A stretch of DNA of 30,936 bases from Actinomycetota bacterium (GTDB lineage: Bacteria > Actinomycetota > Actinomycetes > Nanopelagicales > Nanopelagicaceae). Positions 8,395-16,167 of this stretch are shown in pieces. Within the stretch, counting starts at the first letter, position 1. Each line of letters opens with the position of its first letter. The notes below the pieces were generated by a model. The model was given only the letters and a program-made list of their open reading frames with translations, was not told where the DNA came from and ran no database searches. Location: the NCBI GenBank assembly GCA_947494085.1, contig CANLTP010000001.1, forward strand, positions 1 to 30,936, written 5' to 3'. A program made the translations under genes and the position numbers.

Positions 8395-8400
8395 TAGGTT
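8395..8400 (+). promoter_or_regulatory. Possible -10 box for mshB
   Basis: TAGGTT ends 5 bases before the ATG at 8406, in the 15-base gap after moeZ. It could give a leaderless mshB transcript. The match is weaker than at the other leaderless sites, and read-through from moeZ is equally possible. Confidence 0.25.
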
Positions 8401-8405
8401 TATAA

Positions 8406-9275
8406 ATGTCTGAGCGCTCGTTGCTACTTGTTCATGCTCATCCAGATGATGAAACGATCAACAACGGCGCAACTATGGCTAAATATGTCAGCGAAGGTGT
8501 TCGAGTTACCTTGGTTACCTGCACTAGAGGTGAAGAAGGCGAAGTTTTAATTCCAGAGTTAGTAGATTTGGCTAGTTCGCAGAAAGATAAATTGGGTTCA
8601 CATCGCGAAACTGAATTAGCAGATGCGATGGCCGCACTTGGTGTTACAGACTTTAGATTCCTAGGAGCACCAGATCGCAAATGGCGCGATAGCGGAATGA
8701 TGGGAACCGAGCCAAACAATCGAAGTGATGTTTTTTGGCAGGCTGGCTTGGATGATGCGGCAAGTTATTTAGTGAAAATCATTCGTGAAATTAAGCCACA
8801 AGTATTAGTTACTTATGATGAATTTGGCGGCTACGGCCACCCAGATCATATTCAAGCTCATCGCGTCGCAATGAGAGCTGCAGAGCTAGCGAGTGATTCT
8901 AATTATGGCGATGGTCCAGCTTGGGAAATCTCCAAAATTTATTGGAACACAATGCCAAGATCAGTTATTCAAGAAGGTATCGACAAGATGAAAGAAATCG
9001 GATCAGACTTCTTCGGTGCAGAAAGCGCTGATGATTTACCATTTGCGAAGCCTGATGAACTCGTCACAACTCTTATTGATGGAACCGCATTTATCGATTC
9101 GAAGATGAAGGCAATGGCTGCGCATCCAACCCAGATTGAATTAGATGGTCCATTCTTCGCGCTCTCAAATAATTTGGGCAATCAAGTTTGGGGCCACGAG
9201 TATTACACCTTGGTAAAAGGGGAGAAGAGCGCAAACCTAGATTCTAAAGGGCGCGAGGCAGATCTCTTTGCTTAA
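8406..9275 (+). CDS. mshB: MshB: N-acetyl-1-D-myo-inosityl-2-amino-2-deoxy-glucopyranoside deacetylase
   Basis: This is the zinc deacetylase of mycothiol biosynthesis, which converts GlcNAc-Ins to GlcN-Ins in the cytoplasm. The PIG-L/LmbE fold is shown by AHPDDE (11-16) and GGYGHPDH (141-148). His12, Asp15 and His148 are the expected zinc ligands. The MshB-specific stretches TCTRGEEGEV and RKWRDSGMMGT distinguish it from Mca and generic LmbE proteins. The length of 289 residues is normal. It implies that the host makes mycothiol, an actinomycete thiol that itself contains myo-inositol. It overlaps the next small membrane gene by 8 bases. Confidence 0.93.
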   Translation: MSERSLLLVHAHPDDETINNGATMAKYVSEGVRVTLVTCTRGEEGEVLIPELVDLASSQKDKLGSHRETELADAMAALGVTDFRFLGAPDRKWRDSGMMGTEPNNRSDVFWQAGLDDAASYLVKIIREIKPQVLVTYDEFGGYGHPDHIQAHRVAMRAAELASDSNYGDGPAWEISKIYWNTMPRSVIQEGIDKMKEIGSDFFGAESADDLPFAKPDELVTTLIDGTAFIDSKMKAMAAHPTQIELDGPFFALSNNLGNQVWGHEYYTLVKGEKSANLDSKGREADLFA

Positions 9276-9582
9276 TGCAATTGGTTCTCTGTTTTTCGGT
9301 GCCGTTATTGGATTCATCGGTGTAATTCTTCATAACTCATTCGAACCAATTGGAATTTTGTTAGCGCTTTTAACCACTGCAGTGGGCATTAATTTTGCTG
9401 GTCAATTGTTTGGTGCAAGAAAATATAAGGTGATTGCTGCGCTGGCTTGGCTTGCAGTTGCACTGCGCGCTGGAACATATGGCGCAAGTGATGAAATCTT
9501 AATTATTTCAAATCTTTACGGGAATATCTTCTTGCTTGGTGGATTGCTTGTTGCATTCATCGCTGTTGTTAAGAAGCGTTAA
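9268..9582 (+). CDS. Small membrane protein next to mshB (DUF6113-like)
   Basis: This is a 104-residue protein with three or four hydrophobic segments (GSLFFGAVIGFIGVIL; IGILLALLTTAVGI; VIAALAWLAVAL; IFLLGGLLVAFIAVV) and a basic tail VKKR. It begins at TTG 9268, overlapping the end of mshB; the ATG at 9275 is in another frame. Small membrane proteins sit at the same place next to mshB in other actinomycetes (DUF6113 in Streptomyces, Rv1171 in M. tuberculosis, as I recall), so the gene looks real. Its function is unknown. It converges on cysS with stops sharing TTAA. Confidence 0.75.
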   Translation: MLNAIGSLFFGAVIGFIGVILHNSFEPIGILLALLTTAVGINFAGQLFGARKYKVIAALAWLAVALRAGTYGASDEILIISNLYGNIFLLGGLLVAFIAVVKKR

Positions 9583-10988
9583 ATCCAATCCCATTCCTGG
9601 CCAGCAGGCGAATCCTTGATTGATATCCCTAGCTTTAACAACTGGTCTCGCAAGGTATCACTTGCCACGAAATCTTTGGTCTCGCGTGCAATCTTTCGCT
9701 TTTCCAATAAATCTAAGATTTCTGGAGTCGCCTCTACTTTTGCTTTTGGTGCTCTAGCAATATCTAAACCATAAATTTCATCCACGCTAATAAAGCAAGC
9801 CAACTTTGTGGCTCCTGAGATCAATTCATCCTTCTCAAGTTTTCGCAGTTGTTGGAGCGCTCGTGGTGTATCTAAATCTTGTTTGATATCAGCCAAGGTT
9901 CCGGCCGAGAAATCACTTACAAATTGATTATCAATTTCGCCTTGATCTTGCCATTGCGCCAATTTTTTGCGCCACCGTTCCAACGTTGAATCAGCAGCAC
10001 GCAGCGAATCCCAAGTTAAATCCATCTGGCTTCGGTAGCGGTTCTCTAAGAAACATAACCTTAAAGCTAGGGGATCAAGTCCTTTTTCAATTACATCGTT
10101 TAACAAAACTACATTGCCAGCACTCTTCGACATCTTTCGACCTTCAAACAATAAATGTTCGCCATGCACCCAGTTTTCAACTACTTCATACCCGACTGCA
10201 GAATTAGATTGTGCTCTCTCGTTTTCATGATGTGGGAAACGCAGATCTATTCCACCTAAGTGCAGGTCAACATGTCCTTCCAGAAGTTCTAGCGACATCG
10301 CAGAGCATTCAATATGCCAGCCAGGAAATCCAGGACCCCAAGGCGAATCCCAAATCATTTCAGTTCGGTTTCCGGCAGCTTTCCAGAGCGCCCAGTCAGC
10401 ATGGAAAAGTTTTGCGCCATCTTCCGATGAGTCATGTCGATGTCCAGGCTTTAGCGAATCTAAACGATTGCCTGAAATTTCACCATATGGCTCAAAAGTT
10501 GTTGCCGAGAAATAAACACAACCATCAGCTCCGACATACGCACGATTAGTTGAAATCAAGTCAATAATAAGTTTTAACATTAAATCAATAGTTTCACTTG
10601 CTCGTGGATACGCCGTTGCAGGAATTACATTTAGCCGGGCAAGATCAGTGTGAAAATTCGCTTCGTATTTCCGAGCAATTTCAAATGGGTCGATTGCTTC
10701 AGCTTTGGATTGCGCCAACAGCTTATCTTCACCAATTTCATTTCCAGCAATATCTTCAGCCATATGGCCGACATCGGTAATGTTCTGAATTAGTGTTGAG
10801 TCATACCCAGAGAATGTGAGAGTTCGTTTAATTAAATCACCAAGCAGAAAGGTGCGCAGATTCCCGACATGTGCATCGCGATAAACAGTCGGACCACAAC
10901 AGTAAATTGAGACTTCAAAACCATTCTTAGCGCAGACCTCTTTTAAGCCACGAGCTTTAGTGTCAAAGATGAAGAGACCGGTGTTCAT
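9579..10988 (-). CDS. cysS: Cysteinyl-tRNA synthetase
   Basis: This class I aminoacyl-tRNA synthetase of 469 residues charges tRNA-Cys. The signatures present are CGPTVYRDAHVGN (31-43, the HIGH-equivalent), the zinc-site regions GWHIECS (223-229) and LRFPHHENE (249-257), and KMSKS at 285-289. The usual CysS C-terminal anticodon region follows. It is distinct from MshC, which lacks this exact HIGH context. I chose the ATG at 10988, whose ATGA overlaps the stop of the upstream small gene; an in-frame ATG at 11009 lies inside that gene and adds only seven nonconserved residues. Confidence 0.95.
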   Translation of the reverse strand: MNTGLFIFDTKARGLKEVCAKNGFEVSIYCCGPTVYRDAHVGNLRTFLLGDLIKRTLTFSGYDSTLIQNITDVGHMAEDIAGNEIGEDKLLAQSKAEAIDPFEIARKYEANFHTDLARLNVIPATAYPRASETIDLMLKLIIDLISTNRAYVGADGCVYFSATTFEPYGEISGNRLDSLKPGHRHDSSEDGAKLFHADWALWKAAGNRTEMIWDSPWGPGFPGWHIECSAMSLELLEGHVDLHLGGIDLRFPHHENERAQSNSAVGYEVVENWVHGEHLLFEGRKMSKSAGNVVLLNDVIEKGLDPLALRLCFLENRYRSQMDLTWDSLRAADSTLERWRKKLAQWQDQGEIDNQFVSDFSAGTLADIKQDLDTPRALQQLRKLEKDELISGATKLACFISVDEIYGLDIARAPKAKVEATPEILDLLEKRKIARETKDFVASDTLRDQLLKLGISIKDSPAGQEWDWI

Positions 10989-11176
10989 TTCTCGGGAACC
11001 ACTTTCCAAAGTGCAATAGCGTTGTGATCAAATCTTGCCAGCGATCCATCCTTCTTGCGGACCGCATCAATCTCTTCTAAGGTCCCTAGCAAATCTCGAA
11101 AGCCACCATCTGGCTCGTGCAGACGAATAGATACGCGTTTCCCAATCTCAGTTGGCGAAGGAGTGGGATTTCCCAT
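10985..11176 (-). CDS. Orphan SH3-like domain of the Rv0428c-type GNAT family
   Basis: This 63-residue protein (IGKRVSIRLHEPDGG, FRDLLGTLEEIDAVR, then IALWKVVPEK) resembles the N-terminal SH3-like beta domain that in actinomycetes precedes a GNAT acetyltransferase domain, often in a gene next to fdxA. The acetyltransferase part is missing: the stop overlaps the cysS start (ATGA), leaving no room for it. A strong Shine-Dalgarno GGAGGAG lies 8 bases upstream, so it is translated on purpose. It could be a stand-alone binding domain or a relic kept for coupling to cysS. The domain match comes from memory of the family and is moderately sure. Confidence 0.65.
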   Translation of the reverse strand: MGNPTPSPTEIGKRVSIRLHEPDGGFRDLLGTLEEIDAVRKKDGSLARFDHNAIALWKVVPEK

Positions 11177-11184
11177 ATTAAATA

Positions 11185-11191
11185 CTCCTCC
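11185..11191 (-). promoter_or_regulatory. Strong ribosome binding site of the SH3-like/cysS operon
   Basis: The minus strand reads GGAGGAG, 8 bases before the ATG at 11176. It is among the best Shine-Dalgarno sequences in the window and shows that the short gene is really translated. Confidence 0.7.
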
Positions 11192-11274
11192 TTCTCATGA
11201 CTTTTCCTAATTCAACCGAATTCAAGACCTGCTAAATTGCTGACATTCGCTATCCTAGGCGCATTAGATTAGTT

Positions 11275-11281
11275 AGAAAGG
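11275..11281 (+). promoter_or_regulatory. Ribosome binding site fixing the TTG start of fdxA
   Basis: AGAAAGG lies 7 bases before TTG 11289. There is no competing ATG or GTG in frame, and the protein N terminus (TYIIAEPC) is canonical for the family, so TTG is the start. A TAGATT at 11265-11270 with CTGACA at 11240-11245 could be the promoter (19-base spacing, imperfect). Confidence 0.55.
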
Positions 11282-11288
11282 TAGCAAA

Positions 11289-11609
11289 TTGACGTACATA
11301 ATCGCTGAACCGTGTGTAGACGTTAAGGATAAATCCTGTATCGAGGAATGTCCTGTTGATTGCATTTACGAGGGTGGCCGGATGCTCTACATCCAACCCG
11401 ATGAATGTGTTGATTGCGGTGCTTGCGAACCGGTATGTCCAGTTGAAGCGATTTATTATGAAGATGATATTCCATCGGCGTGGAAAGAATTCGGCAAAGC
11501 CAATAGCGAATTTTTCGTAGAAATTGGTTCACCTGGTGGCGCTGCCAAAGTTGGTGCATCTGCAACAGATCACGCAATGGTTAAAGCGCTTCCTCCTAAA
11601 GCTGAGTAG
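11289..11609 (+). CDS. fdxA: 7Fe ferredoxin (FdxA type)
   Basis: This is a 106-residue electron carrier with one [3Fe-4S] and one [4Fe-4S] cluster. Cys9, Cys17 and Cys50 match the 3Fe ligands, and Cys21, Cys40, Cys43 and Cys46 the 4Fe ligands, by comparison with Azotobacter ferredoxin I. The extra Cys25 also matches that protein. The C-terminal extension ([12 protein letters not shown] and beyond) is typical of actinobacterial 7Fe ferredoxins, which serve cytochromes P450 and other oxidoreductases. The start is TTG with a good ribosome site. It is followed immediately by dapC, an arrangement also found in mycobacteria (fdxC-Rv1178). Confidence 0.95.
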   Translation: MTYIIAEPCVDVKDKSCIEECPVDCIYEGGRMLYIQPDECVDCGACEPVCPVEAIYYEDDIPSAWKEFGKANSEFFVEIGSPGGAAKVGASATDHAMVKALPPKAE

Positions 11610-11617
11610 TTAGAACT

Positions 11618-12685
11618 CTGAAACTTCCAGATTTTCCTTGGGATACGTTGGCACCTTTTGGTGCACGCGCTAGGGAACATGTTGGAGGAATAATTGATTT
11701 ATCTCAGGGAACTCCAGTTGATCCGACTCCGGAATTTATTCAACAAGAGTTAAAAGATTCTGCTAACTCTCCAGGTTATCCGCTAACAATTGGAACACCA
11801 GAACTTCGAAGCGCGATGCGCAGCTGGGCAACAAACGTTCTTGGAGCAAGTGGTGATTTTGATGTTCTGCCAACAATTGGTTCAAAAGAATTAGTTGCTT
11901 GGTTACCCACAATTCTTCAAGCGAAAACCGTTTTGTATCCCAAAGTTGCTTACCCAACATATTTAGTTGGCTCAATGATTCACCAGTCCGAAAATATTGC
12001 AGTTGAGATAGATGCGACAACTTGGCCAAAGAGTGATCTGGCTTGGATTAATTCACCTTCAAATCCAACCGGGCGCGTGCACAGTGAAGCGGAATTAGAA
12101 GCAGTAATTGCATATGCCAGAAGCAACAATTCAATTGTCGCAAGCGATGAGTGTTATATAAGTTTTCCAGCAACCGGGCCGGCTCTGGTATCAATCCTGA
12201 AATTAGCCAATGGCAATAATAAGAATTTAATTGCGGCTCATTCAATGTCTAAGCGCTCTAACTTGGCTGGTTATCGCGCCGGGCTAATTGTTGGTGACTC
12301 CGAAGTAATCGCAAAAATTCGTGAAGTTAGAAAGCATGCCGGAATGTTGCTTCCGCTACCTATTCAGAAGGCAATGACAGTTGCGCTCGGCGATGAAAAA
12401 CATGTCGCAATACAAGCCAAGCGATATGCCGCACGTCGCGAAGTATTAAGCACAGCACTTATCGCAGCCGGATTTCAAATAGATTTTTCTAATGCTGGAC
12501 TTTATATCTGGTGTACCCGTAATGAAGATTCATGGACATCAGTTTCTTGGCTTGCCGATCTTGGGATTCTTGCTACTCCGGGAATTTTCTATGGCGAAGC
12601 AGGGGCAAAACATATTCGTATCGCAATGACTGCTACAGATGATCAAATATCTCAGGCAGCTGCTCGCATTATGAAAAACCTTTAA
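11618..12685 (+). CDS. dapC: DapC-type N-succinyldiaminopimelate aminotransferase, probable CTG start
   Basis: This PLP-dependent fold-type I aminotransferase converts N-succinyl-2-amino-6-ketopimelate to N-succinyl-diaminopimelate for lysine and peptidoglycan. The signatures are SPSNPTGR, SDECY and the PLP lysine in HSMSKRSNLAGYRAG (Lys212 in this numbering). The closest relatives I recall (Rv1178 group) begin with LPxFPWDTLA. Here the codons for LPDFPWDT lie upstream of the first conventional start (TTG 11648). Between an in-frame stop at 11603 and that TTG the only near-cognate start is CTG 11618, eight bases after fdxA ends. I therefore place the start at CTG; a 345-residue version from TTG is the alternative. 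Confidence 0.88.
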   Translation: MKLPDFPWDTLAPFGARAREHVGGIIDLSQGTPVDPTPEFIQQELKDSANSPGYPLTIGTPELRSAMRSWATNVLGASGDFDVLPTIGSKELVAWLPTILQAKTVLYPKVAYPTYLVGSMIHQSENIAVEIDATTWPKSDLAWINSPSNPTGRVHSEAELEAVIAYARSNNSIVASDECYISFPATGPALVSILKLANGNNKNLIAAHSMSKRSNLAGYRAGLIVGDSEVIAKIREVRKHAGMLLPLPIQKAMTVALGDEKHVAIQAKRYAARREVLSTALIAAGFQIDFSNAGLYIWCTRNEDSWTSVSWLADLGILATPGIFYGEAGAKHIRIAMTATDDQISQAAARIMKNL

Positions 12686-13873
12686 ATGGCTACTGATTTA
12701 GAAGTCGCACTTACAAACGCCCAGAAGTTAATTGCTGATACTTCAAAGCTAGTTCGTGTAGTTCTGTCGGGGCGGCGCAGAAATATGACCGTGCCTTTCG
12801 AGCGAATTGATATTCGGCCGGTCTTGATAAAAGGTGCAATCACGCTTCAGATTGCGCAAAATGATGGCCGCATTACAACTACTAAGAACATTGAAGCTAA
12901 AGATTTTGATTCAAACTCTTACCTTGAAATGGGTTATGCCAATATTTTGGTGGAACATACCGAAGGTGCACTCACGATCCGAATAACCAAGAAAGGCGAA
13001 GCCCTGGTTCATGAAGATAAGGCAGCGCGCGAACAGAACCTTGAACATGATCGAAAGAAGAGCAGGTTGCTTGATGCCTCTGATCCATTCTTGATTGAAG
13101 TTGGGATTTCAGATTTCGAAGGCCGAGTTAAGCCAACTAAGGCTGACAAATATTTACAAGTCGAAGAGTTTCTACGGTTACTAGTTCCAACTCTAAATTC
13201 TGCTATCGAGGCTAAACATATTCCTAATCCAACGAAAGAGAAGCCACTAGTAATTGCTGATCTTGGTTGTGGAAACGCCTATTTAACCTTTGCGGTTCAT
13301 CAATATTTAAGAAGTATCGATATGCCGGTGCATGTAATTGGAATCGACATCAGGCCAGAATCTTTGAAGCGCAATAATGAGATTGCGAAGAAACTAAAGA
13401 TTGAAAAGACTATTGAATTTAAAGCCGAAGCAATTGACCAAACTTCGCTCACCTCTTGCGATGTTGCTATCGCTTTACATGCATGCGATACCGCAACAGA
13501 TGATGCAATTGCTTGGGCGGTAACTGGTGGCGCAAAATTATTATTAATCGCACCATGTTGTCAGCATGATTTACAGACCCAGATGAGCCAAGTTCCCGAA
13601 CCGTGGAATATTCTTACAAAACATGGCTTAATGAAAGAGCGCCTCGGAGATCTGATGACAGATGCACTACGGGCTCAGATTCTTAAGTTACTTGGATATC
13701 GAACTGAAGTCATTGAGTTTATTGGCGGGGAACATACCCCTAGAAATATCATGATTCGGGCAGTTCTGACTAACGCCAAAGCGGATCCTAAGGACGTTGA
13801 AACTTACAAGAAGATGTTAAGTGATTGGCAGATTGATCCAGCTTTAGCCAGCAGAGTTAACTTAATTATTTAA
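12686..13873 (+). CDS. Class I SAM-dependent methyltransferase (Methyltransf_32 type)
   Basis: This 395-residue protein begins directly after the dapC stop. Residues about 1-150 are an N-terminal region of unknown fold. The Rossmann methyltransferase domain follows, with SAM motif I ADLGCGNAYLT near 190, motif II VIGIDIRPESL, then ALHACDTATDDAI and the distinctive APCCQHDL. The HACD and CCQH motifs match the Methyltransf_32 group, some members of which act on RNA. The substrate is unknown. The gene converges with the uxaA-like gene, and the ends overlap by 8 bases in an AT-rich palindromic stretch. Confidence 0.82.
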   Translation: MATDLEVALTNAQKLIADTSKLVRVVLSGRRRNMTVPFERIDIRPVLIKGAITLQIAQNDGRITTTKNIEAKDFDSNSYLEMGYANILVEHTEGALTIRITKKGEALVHEDKAAREQNLEHDRKKSRLLDASDPFLIEVGISDFEGRVKPTKADKYLQVEEFLRLLVPTLNSAIEAKHIPNPTKEKPLVIADLGCGNAYLTFAVHQYLRSIDMPVHVIGIDIRPESLKRNNEIAKKLKIEKTIEFKAEAIDQTSLTSCDVAIALHACDTATDDAIAWAVTGGAKLLLIAPCCQHDLQTQMSQVPEPWNILTKHGLMKERLGDLMTDALRAQILKLLGYRTEVIEFIGGEHTPRNIMIRAVLTNAKADPKDVETYKKMLSDWQIDPALASRVNLII

Positions 13874-15029
13874 TTACAGTGTTATACATGCGGGATAACG
13901 AGAATTCGTGATGAAGCCCGCGTTCTGCTTTAGTTAACTTGCCATTTGCTACTTCTAAAATTAATTCAAATAGTTCGCCACCAACTTCCGATAGCGTCTT
14001 AGCGCCATCAGCAATCGTGCCAGCATTTAGATCAATCAAATCGGGAATCGCACTTGCCATGGTGGTATTCGTTGCAACCTTTATTGTTGGCATAATCGCA
14101 GAGCCAGTTGGAGTGCCACGACCAGTTGTGAAAACAACAATATTTATTCCAGCAGCAGCAAATCCAGTTAATTGTTCAGTGTCATGTCCTGGTGTGTCCA
14201 TAAAATAAAGTCCGGACTTTGGAACTTGATCGGCATATTCCAGGACGCCAGAAAATTGTGCGCTTCCAGCTTTCTTTGCAGCACCAAGTGATTTCTCTTC
14301 TAGCGTTGTGAGTCCACCCTCAATGTTTCCGCGTGATGGTTGAGCACCACGCATATCAATACCTTCATAATTAATTGAACGTTCATACCTGGCAACTGTT
14401 TCAATAATTTGGGCGCCAATCTCTGGTGTAATTGCGCGAGCTGCTAATAAATGTTCAGCGCCAAGAATTTCAGTGGTTTCACCCAATACCGATGATGATC
14501 CAAGTTCGACCAATCGATCACTTGCAACACCGAGTGCGGGGTTTGCTGTGATGCCAGAGAGCGCATCAGAGCCTCCGCACTCTTGGCCAAGTGCCAGTGC
14601 GCTCCAAGGTGCACTAACTCGCTCTCGAGATTTCGCCTCTTTCAACAATGAATTCGCAATCTTTAAACCAGCATCTGCAATCTTGCCCATAGAGCCAAGT
14701 TCTGCAACATTTAAAACTTCTGCCTTATTTATTCCTAATTTCTTAGCTAAATCAATTATTAACAATTCGCCAGGAGTTCCAATGGTTATGAAAAGAGTTG
14801 CGTAATTGTTTGGGTTTGCGGCAAAGCCAGAAAATGTTTTAATTATGCGATCGAAATCGCCATCAACTTCACCCGACCAGTCATGGCTTACAGCGACCGC
14901 GCCATCTGATTCATCTGCAATTTTCCGAGCGGTTGCGCAGAGCGCAGAGTGCAACGGAAGAATCAATACGTGGCTTCGTAGCCCCCAGCGCCCATCAGCG
15001 CGAGCAAAAGCAGTTAGTTGATTAGACAC
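13866..15029 (-). CDS. UxaA-family dehydratase subunit carrying the intact C-terminal domain
   Basis: This protein of 387 residues belongs to the altronate/galactarate dehydratase family. Its second half is a well-preserved GD_AH_C domain: GQECGGSDALSG (148 on), SGLYFMDTPG (272 on), FTTGRGTPTG (300 on) and PTIKVATN. Its first ~120 residues follow the GD_AH_second pattern (FARADGRWGLRSH) but have lost the HGCG and GLGCE motifs. I start it at GTG 15029, which has Shine-Dalgarno GAGGT five bases upstream and overlaps the preceding stop by 8 bases; an upstream ATG at 15077 is less likely. It probably pairs with the neighbouring 270-residue protein, which keeps the motifs missing here. The sugar-acid substrate is unknown. 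Confidence 0.85.
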   Translation of the reverse strand: MSNQLTAFARADGRWGLRSHVLILPLHSALCATARKIADESDGAVAVSHDWSGEVDGDFDRIIKTFSGFAANPNNYATLFITIGTPGELLIIDLAKKLGINKAEVLNVAELGSMGKIADAGLKIANSLLKEAKSRERVSAPWSALALGQECGGSDALSGITANPALGVASDRLVELGSSSVLGETTEILGAEHLLAARAITPEIGAQIIETVARYERSINYEGIDMRGAQPSRGNIEGGLTTLEEKSLGAAKKAGSAQFSGVLEYADQVPKSGLYFMDTPGHDTEQLTGFAAAGINIVVFTTGRGTPTGSAIMPTIKVATNTTMASAIPDLIDLNAGTIADGAKTLSEVGGELFELILEVANGKLTKAERGLHHEFSLSRMYNTVIK

Positions 15030-15834
15030 TTCGCACCTCGCGTCCTGCAATAATTTCACCGGCACCGATAGCTTCAACCTTAGTTAGTTCACCGTTGATG
15101 ACTGAGTAAATCTTCTCCATAATTTCTTCACTTGTTGCGCCAGCGCTTAAATCAAAATCTTCAGAGAGTGCAAGATGTAGCGGTGAATTACTTGCCACAT
15201 TAATTGTTGGTATTAAAGGAAAACCAGATGCTGGCTGATTTGGATCTGGGAAGGAGAGAATTACATGAACGCCAGACTCCATTAAATCTGAGAAATTCAG
15301 TCCAGAATTCTTATGTGATGCGGCCACTGTTATATCGACACCCACATTAGTAAGCGCTGCAACTATTTCATCCACTACCAAATCGTCATTTGAAAGATCT
15401 ATCCCAAGGTGCAATCTTGGAAGAACGACCGGAGTTGGTTGATAGTAAGCCTGTAACGCTTTTGCTGCGGCAACACCAGTGTCTACCGTTCCTTGCACAC
15501 CGCCACTTTCTTGAGTTACTAAATAATTTGTAGATTTATTCTTAGCAAGCAACTTATCGGCTAATTCATTTCCCTGAATAGTTTCACAACCAAGCCCTAC
15601 AACAAGAGTGGAACTCACATTTGGATGGTTTGCGAGAGCCGCAAAATAATCAGTGATTCGACCAACGTCATTACCAATAAAGCCACACCCATGTTGATGG
15701 GCAAAAGTTATTGCGCCAATTTCTTTGGCAATTCGACTAGAAACTCGAGTTGAGCAAACAACTGAAGGCAAAATTAACTGATGATCCCGAACTCCAATTC
15801 CACGGTTGCCGTGGTCAAAACCCTTCATACTCAT
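15022..15834 (-). CDS. UxaA-family dehydratase subunit carrying the intact second domain
   Basis: This protein of 270 residues has an N-terminal half that is a normal GD_AH_second domain: GFDHGNRGIGVRDHQL, HQHGCG (46-51) and VVGLGCETIQGNE (78-90). Its second half looks like a shrunken GD_AH_C domain. SGLNFSDL (177-184), PTINVASN (209-216), DLSAGAT and the GELTKVE end align with the same elements of the next subunit, but GQECGGSD and FTTGRG are gone. It is therefore the mirror image of its neighbour. The ATG overlaps the stop of the SAF gene (ATGA), with GGAG about 8 bases upstream. An obligate heteromeric sugar-acid dehydratase is the natural reading, and this is an inference. Confidence 0.83.
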   Translation of the reverse strand: MSMKGFDHGNRGIGVRDHQLILPSVVCSTRVSSRIAKEIGAITFAHQHGCGFIGNDVGRITDYFAALANHPNVSSTLVVGLGCETIQGNELADKLLAKNKSTNYLVTQESGGVQGTVDTGVAAAKALQAYYQPTPVVLPRLHLGIDLSNDDLVVDEIVAALTNVGVDITVAASHKNSGLNFSDLMESGVHVILSFPDPNQPASGFPLIPTINVASNSPLHLALSEDFDLSAGATSEEIMEKIYSVINGELTKVEAIGAGEIIAGREVRSV

Positions 15835-16118
15835 TTCACTTGCTCCGTCGAAAGCCGATCACCAAGGACGTTATGTGTATGAACATGCTCGCCAATTTTT
15901 ATATCACTAGTTGCATGTCCCATTCGTTCGCCATATTTGATGATGCCTTCATCTTTAGAAATGGCTTTGGTAGCAACTTTATGGCCTCGGGGAATTCGAT
16001 TTTGTATAGTGAGATTTAGCGCATCTTGTCTGATGACTTCGCCAATATCCATATCCACGAGGCAGACGGCAATATTGTCTATCTCGTTTAGAATCAGGAT
16101 TTTGCGATTATTTAGCAT
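15831..16118 (-). CDS. SAF-domain subunit of a UxaA-family dehydratase
   Basis: This 95-residue protein equals the N-terminal SAF domain of UxaA/GarD: ILNEIDNIAVCLVDMDIGE, then IPRGHKVATKAI, IIKYGERMG and the diagnostic GEHVHTHNV. In most bacteria this is fused to the catalytic domains or encoded as a separate small gene. I chose the ATG at 16118 because the family starts close to it. An ATG at 16133, five codons earlier and preceded by AGGGAT, is also possible. The longer frame to 16259 runs into lldD on the other strand and is not real. It is the first gene of the three-gene minus-strand operon and is divergent from lldD. Confidence 0.85.
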   Translation of the reverse strand: MLNNRKILILNEIDNIAVCLVDMDIGEVIRQDALNLTIQNRIPRGHKVATKAISKDEGIIKYGERMGHATSDIKIGEHVHTHNVLGDRLSTEQVK

Positions 16119-16155
16119 GAGGATTCGAAGCATATCCCTAGCCAAATCAGATGTG

Positions 16156-16161
16156 TAGTAT
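16156..16161 (+). promoter_or_regulatory. Leaderless-type -10 box for lldD
   Basis: TAGTAT is followed by 6 bases and then ATG 16168, with no Shine-Dalgarno sequence. It lies in the gap of at most 49 bases between the divergent uxaA-like operon and lldD, so the two promoters must overlap and could be co-regulated. Confidence 0.5.
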
Positions 16162-16167
16162 TTTCCT

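Noticed and set aside
9986..10780. Plus-strand open frames opposite cysS
   Set aside because: They lie wholly inside the conserved cysS gene, have no recognisable domains or ribosome sites, and are antisense shadows.
9579..10988. MshC (mycothiol ligase) as an alternative identity for the cysS gene, given that mshB is next door
   Set aside because: The full CysS motif set and the 469-residue length fit cysteinyl-tRNA synthetase; MshC is shorter and has a different signature.
15030..15077. ATG start at 15077 for the downstream uxaA-like gene
   Set aside because: It would overlap the previous gene by 56 bases, while GTG 15029 has a GAGGT site 5 bases upstream and an 8-base overlap typical of this window.
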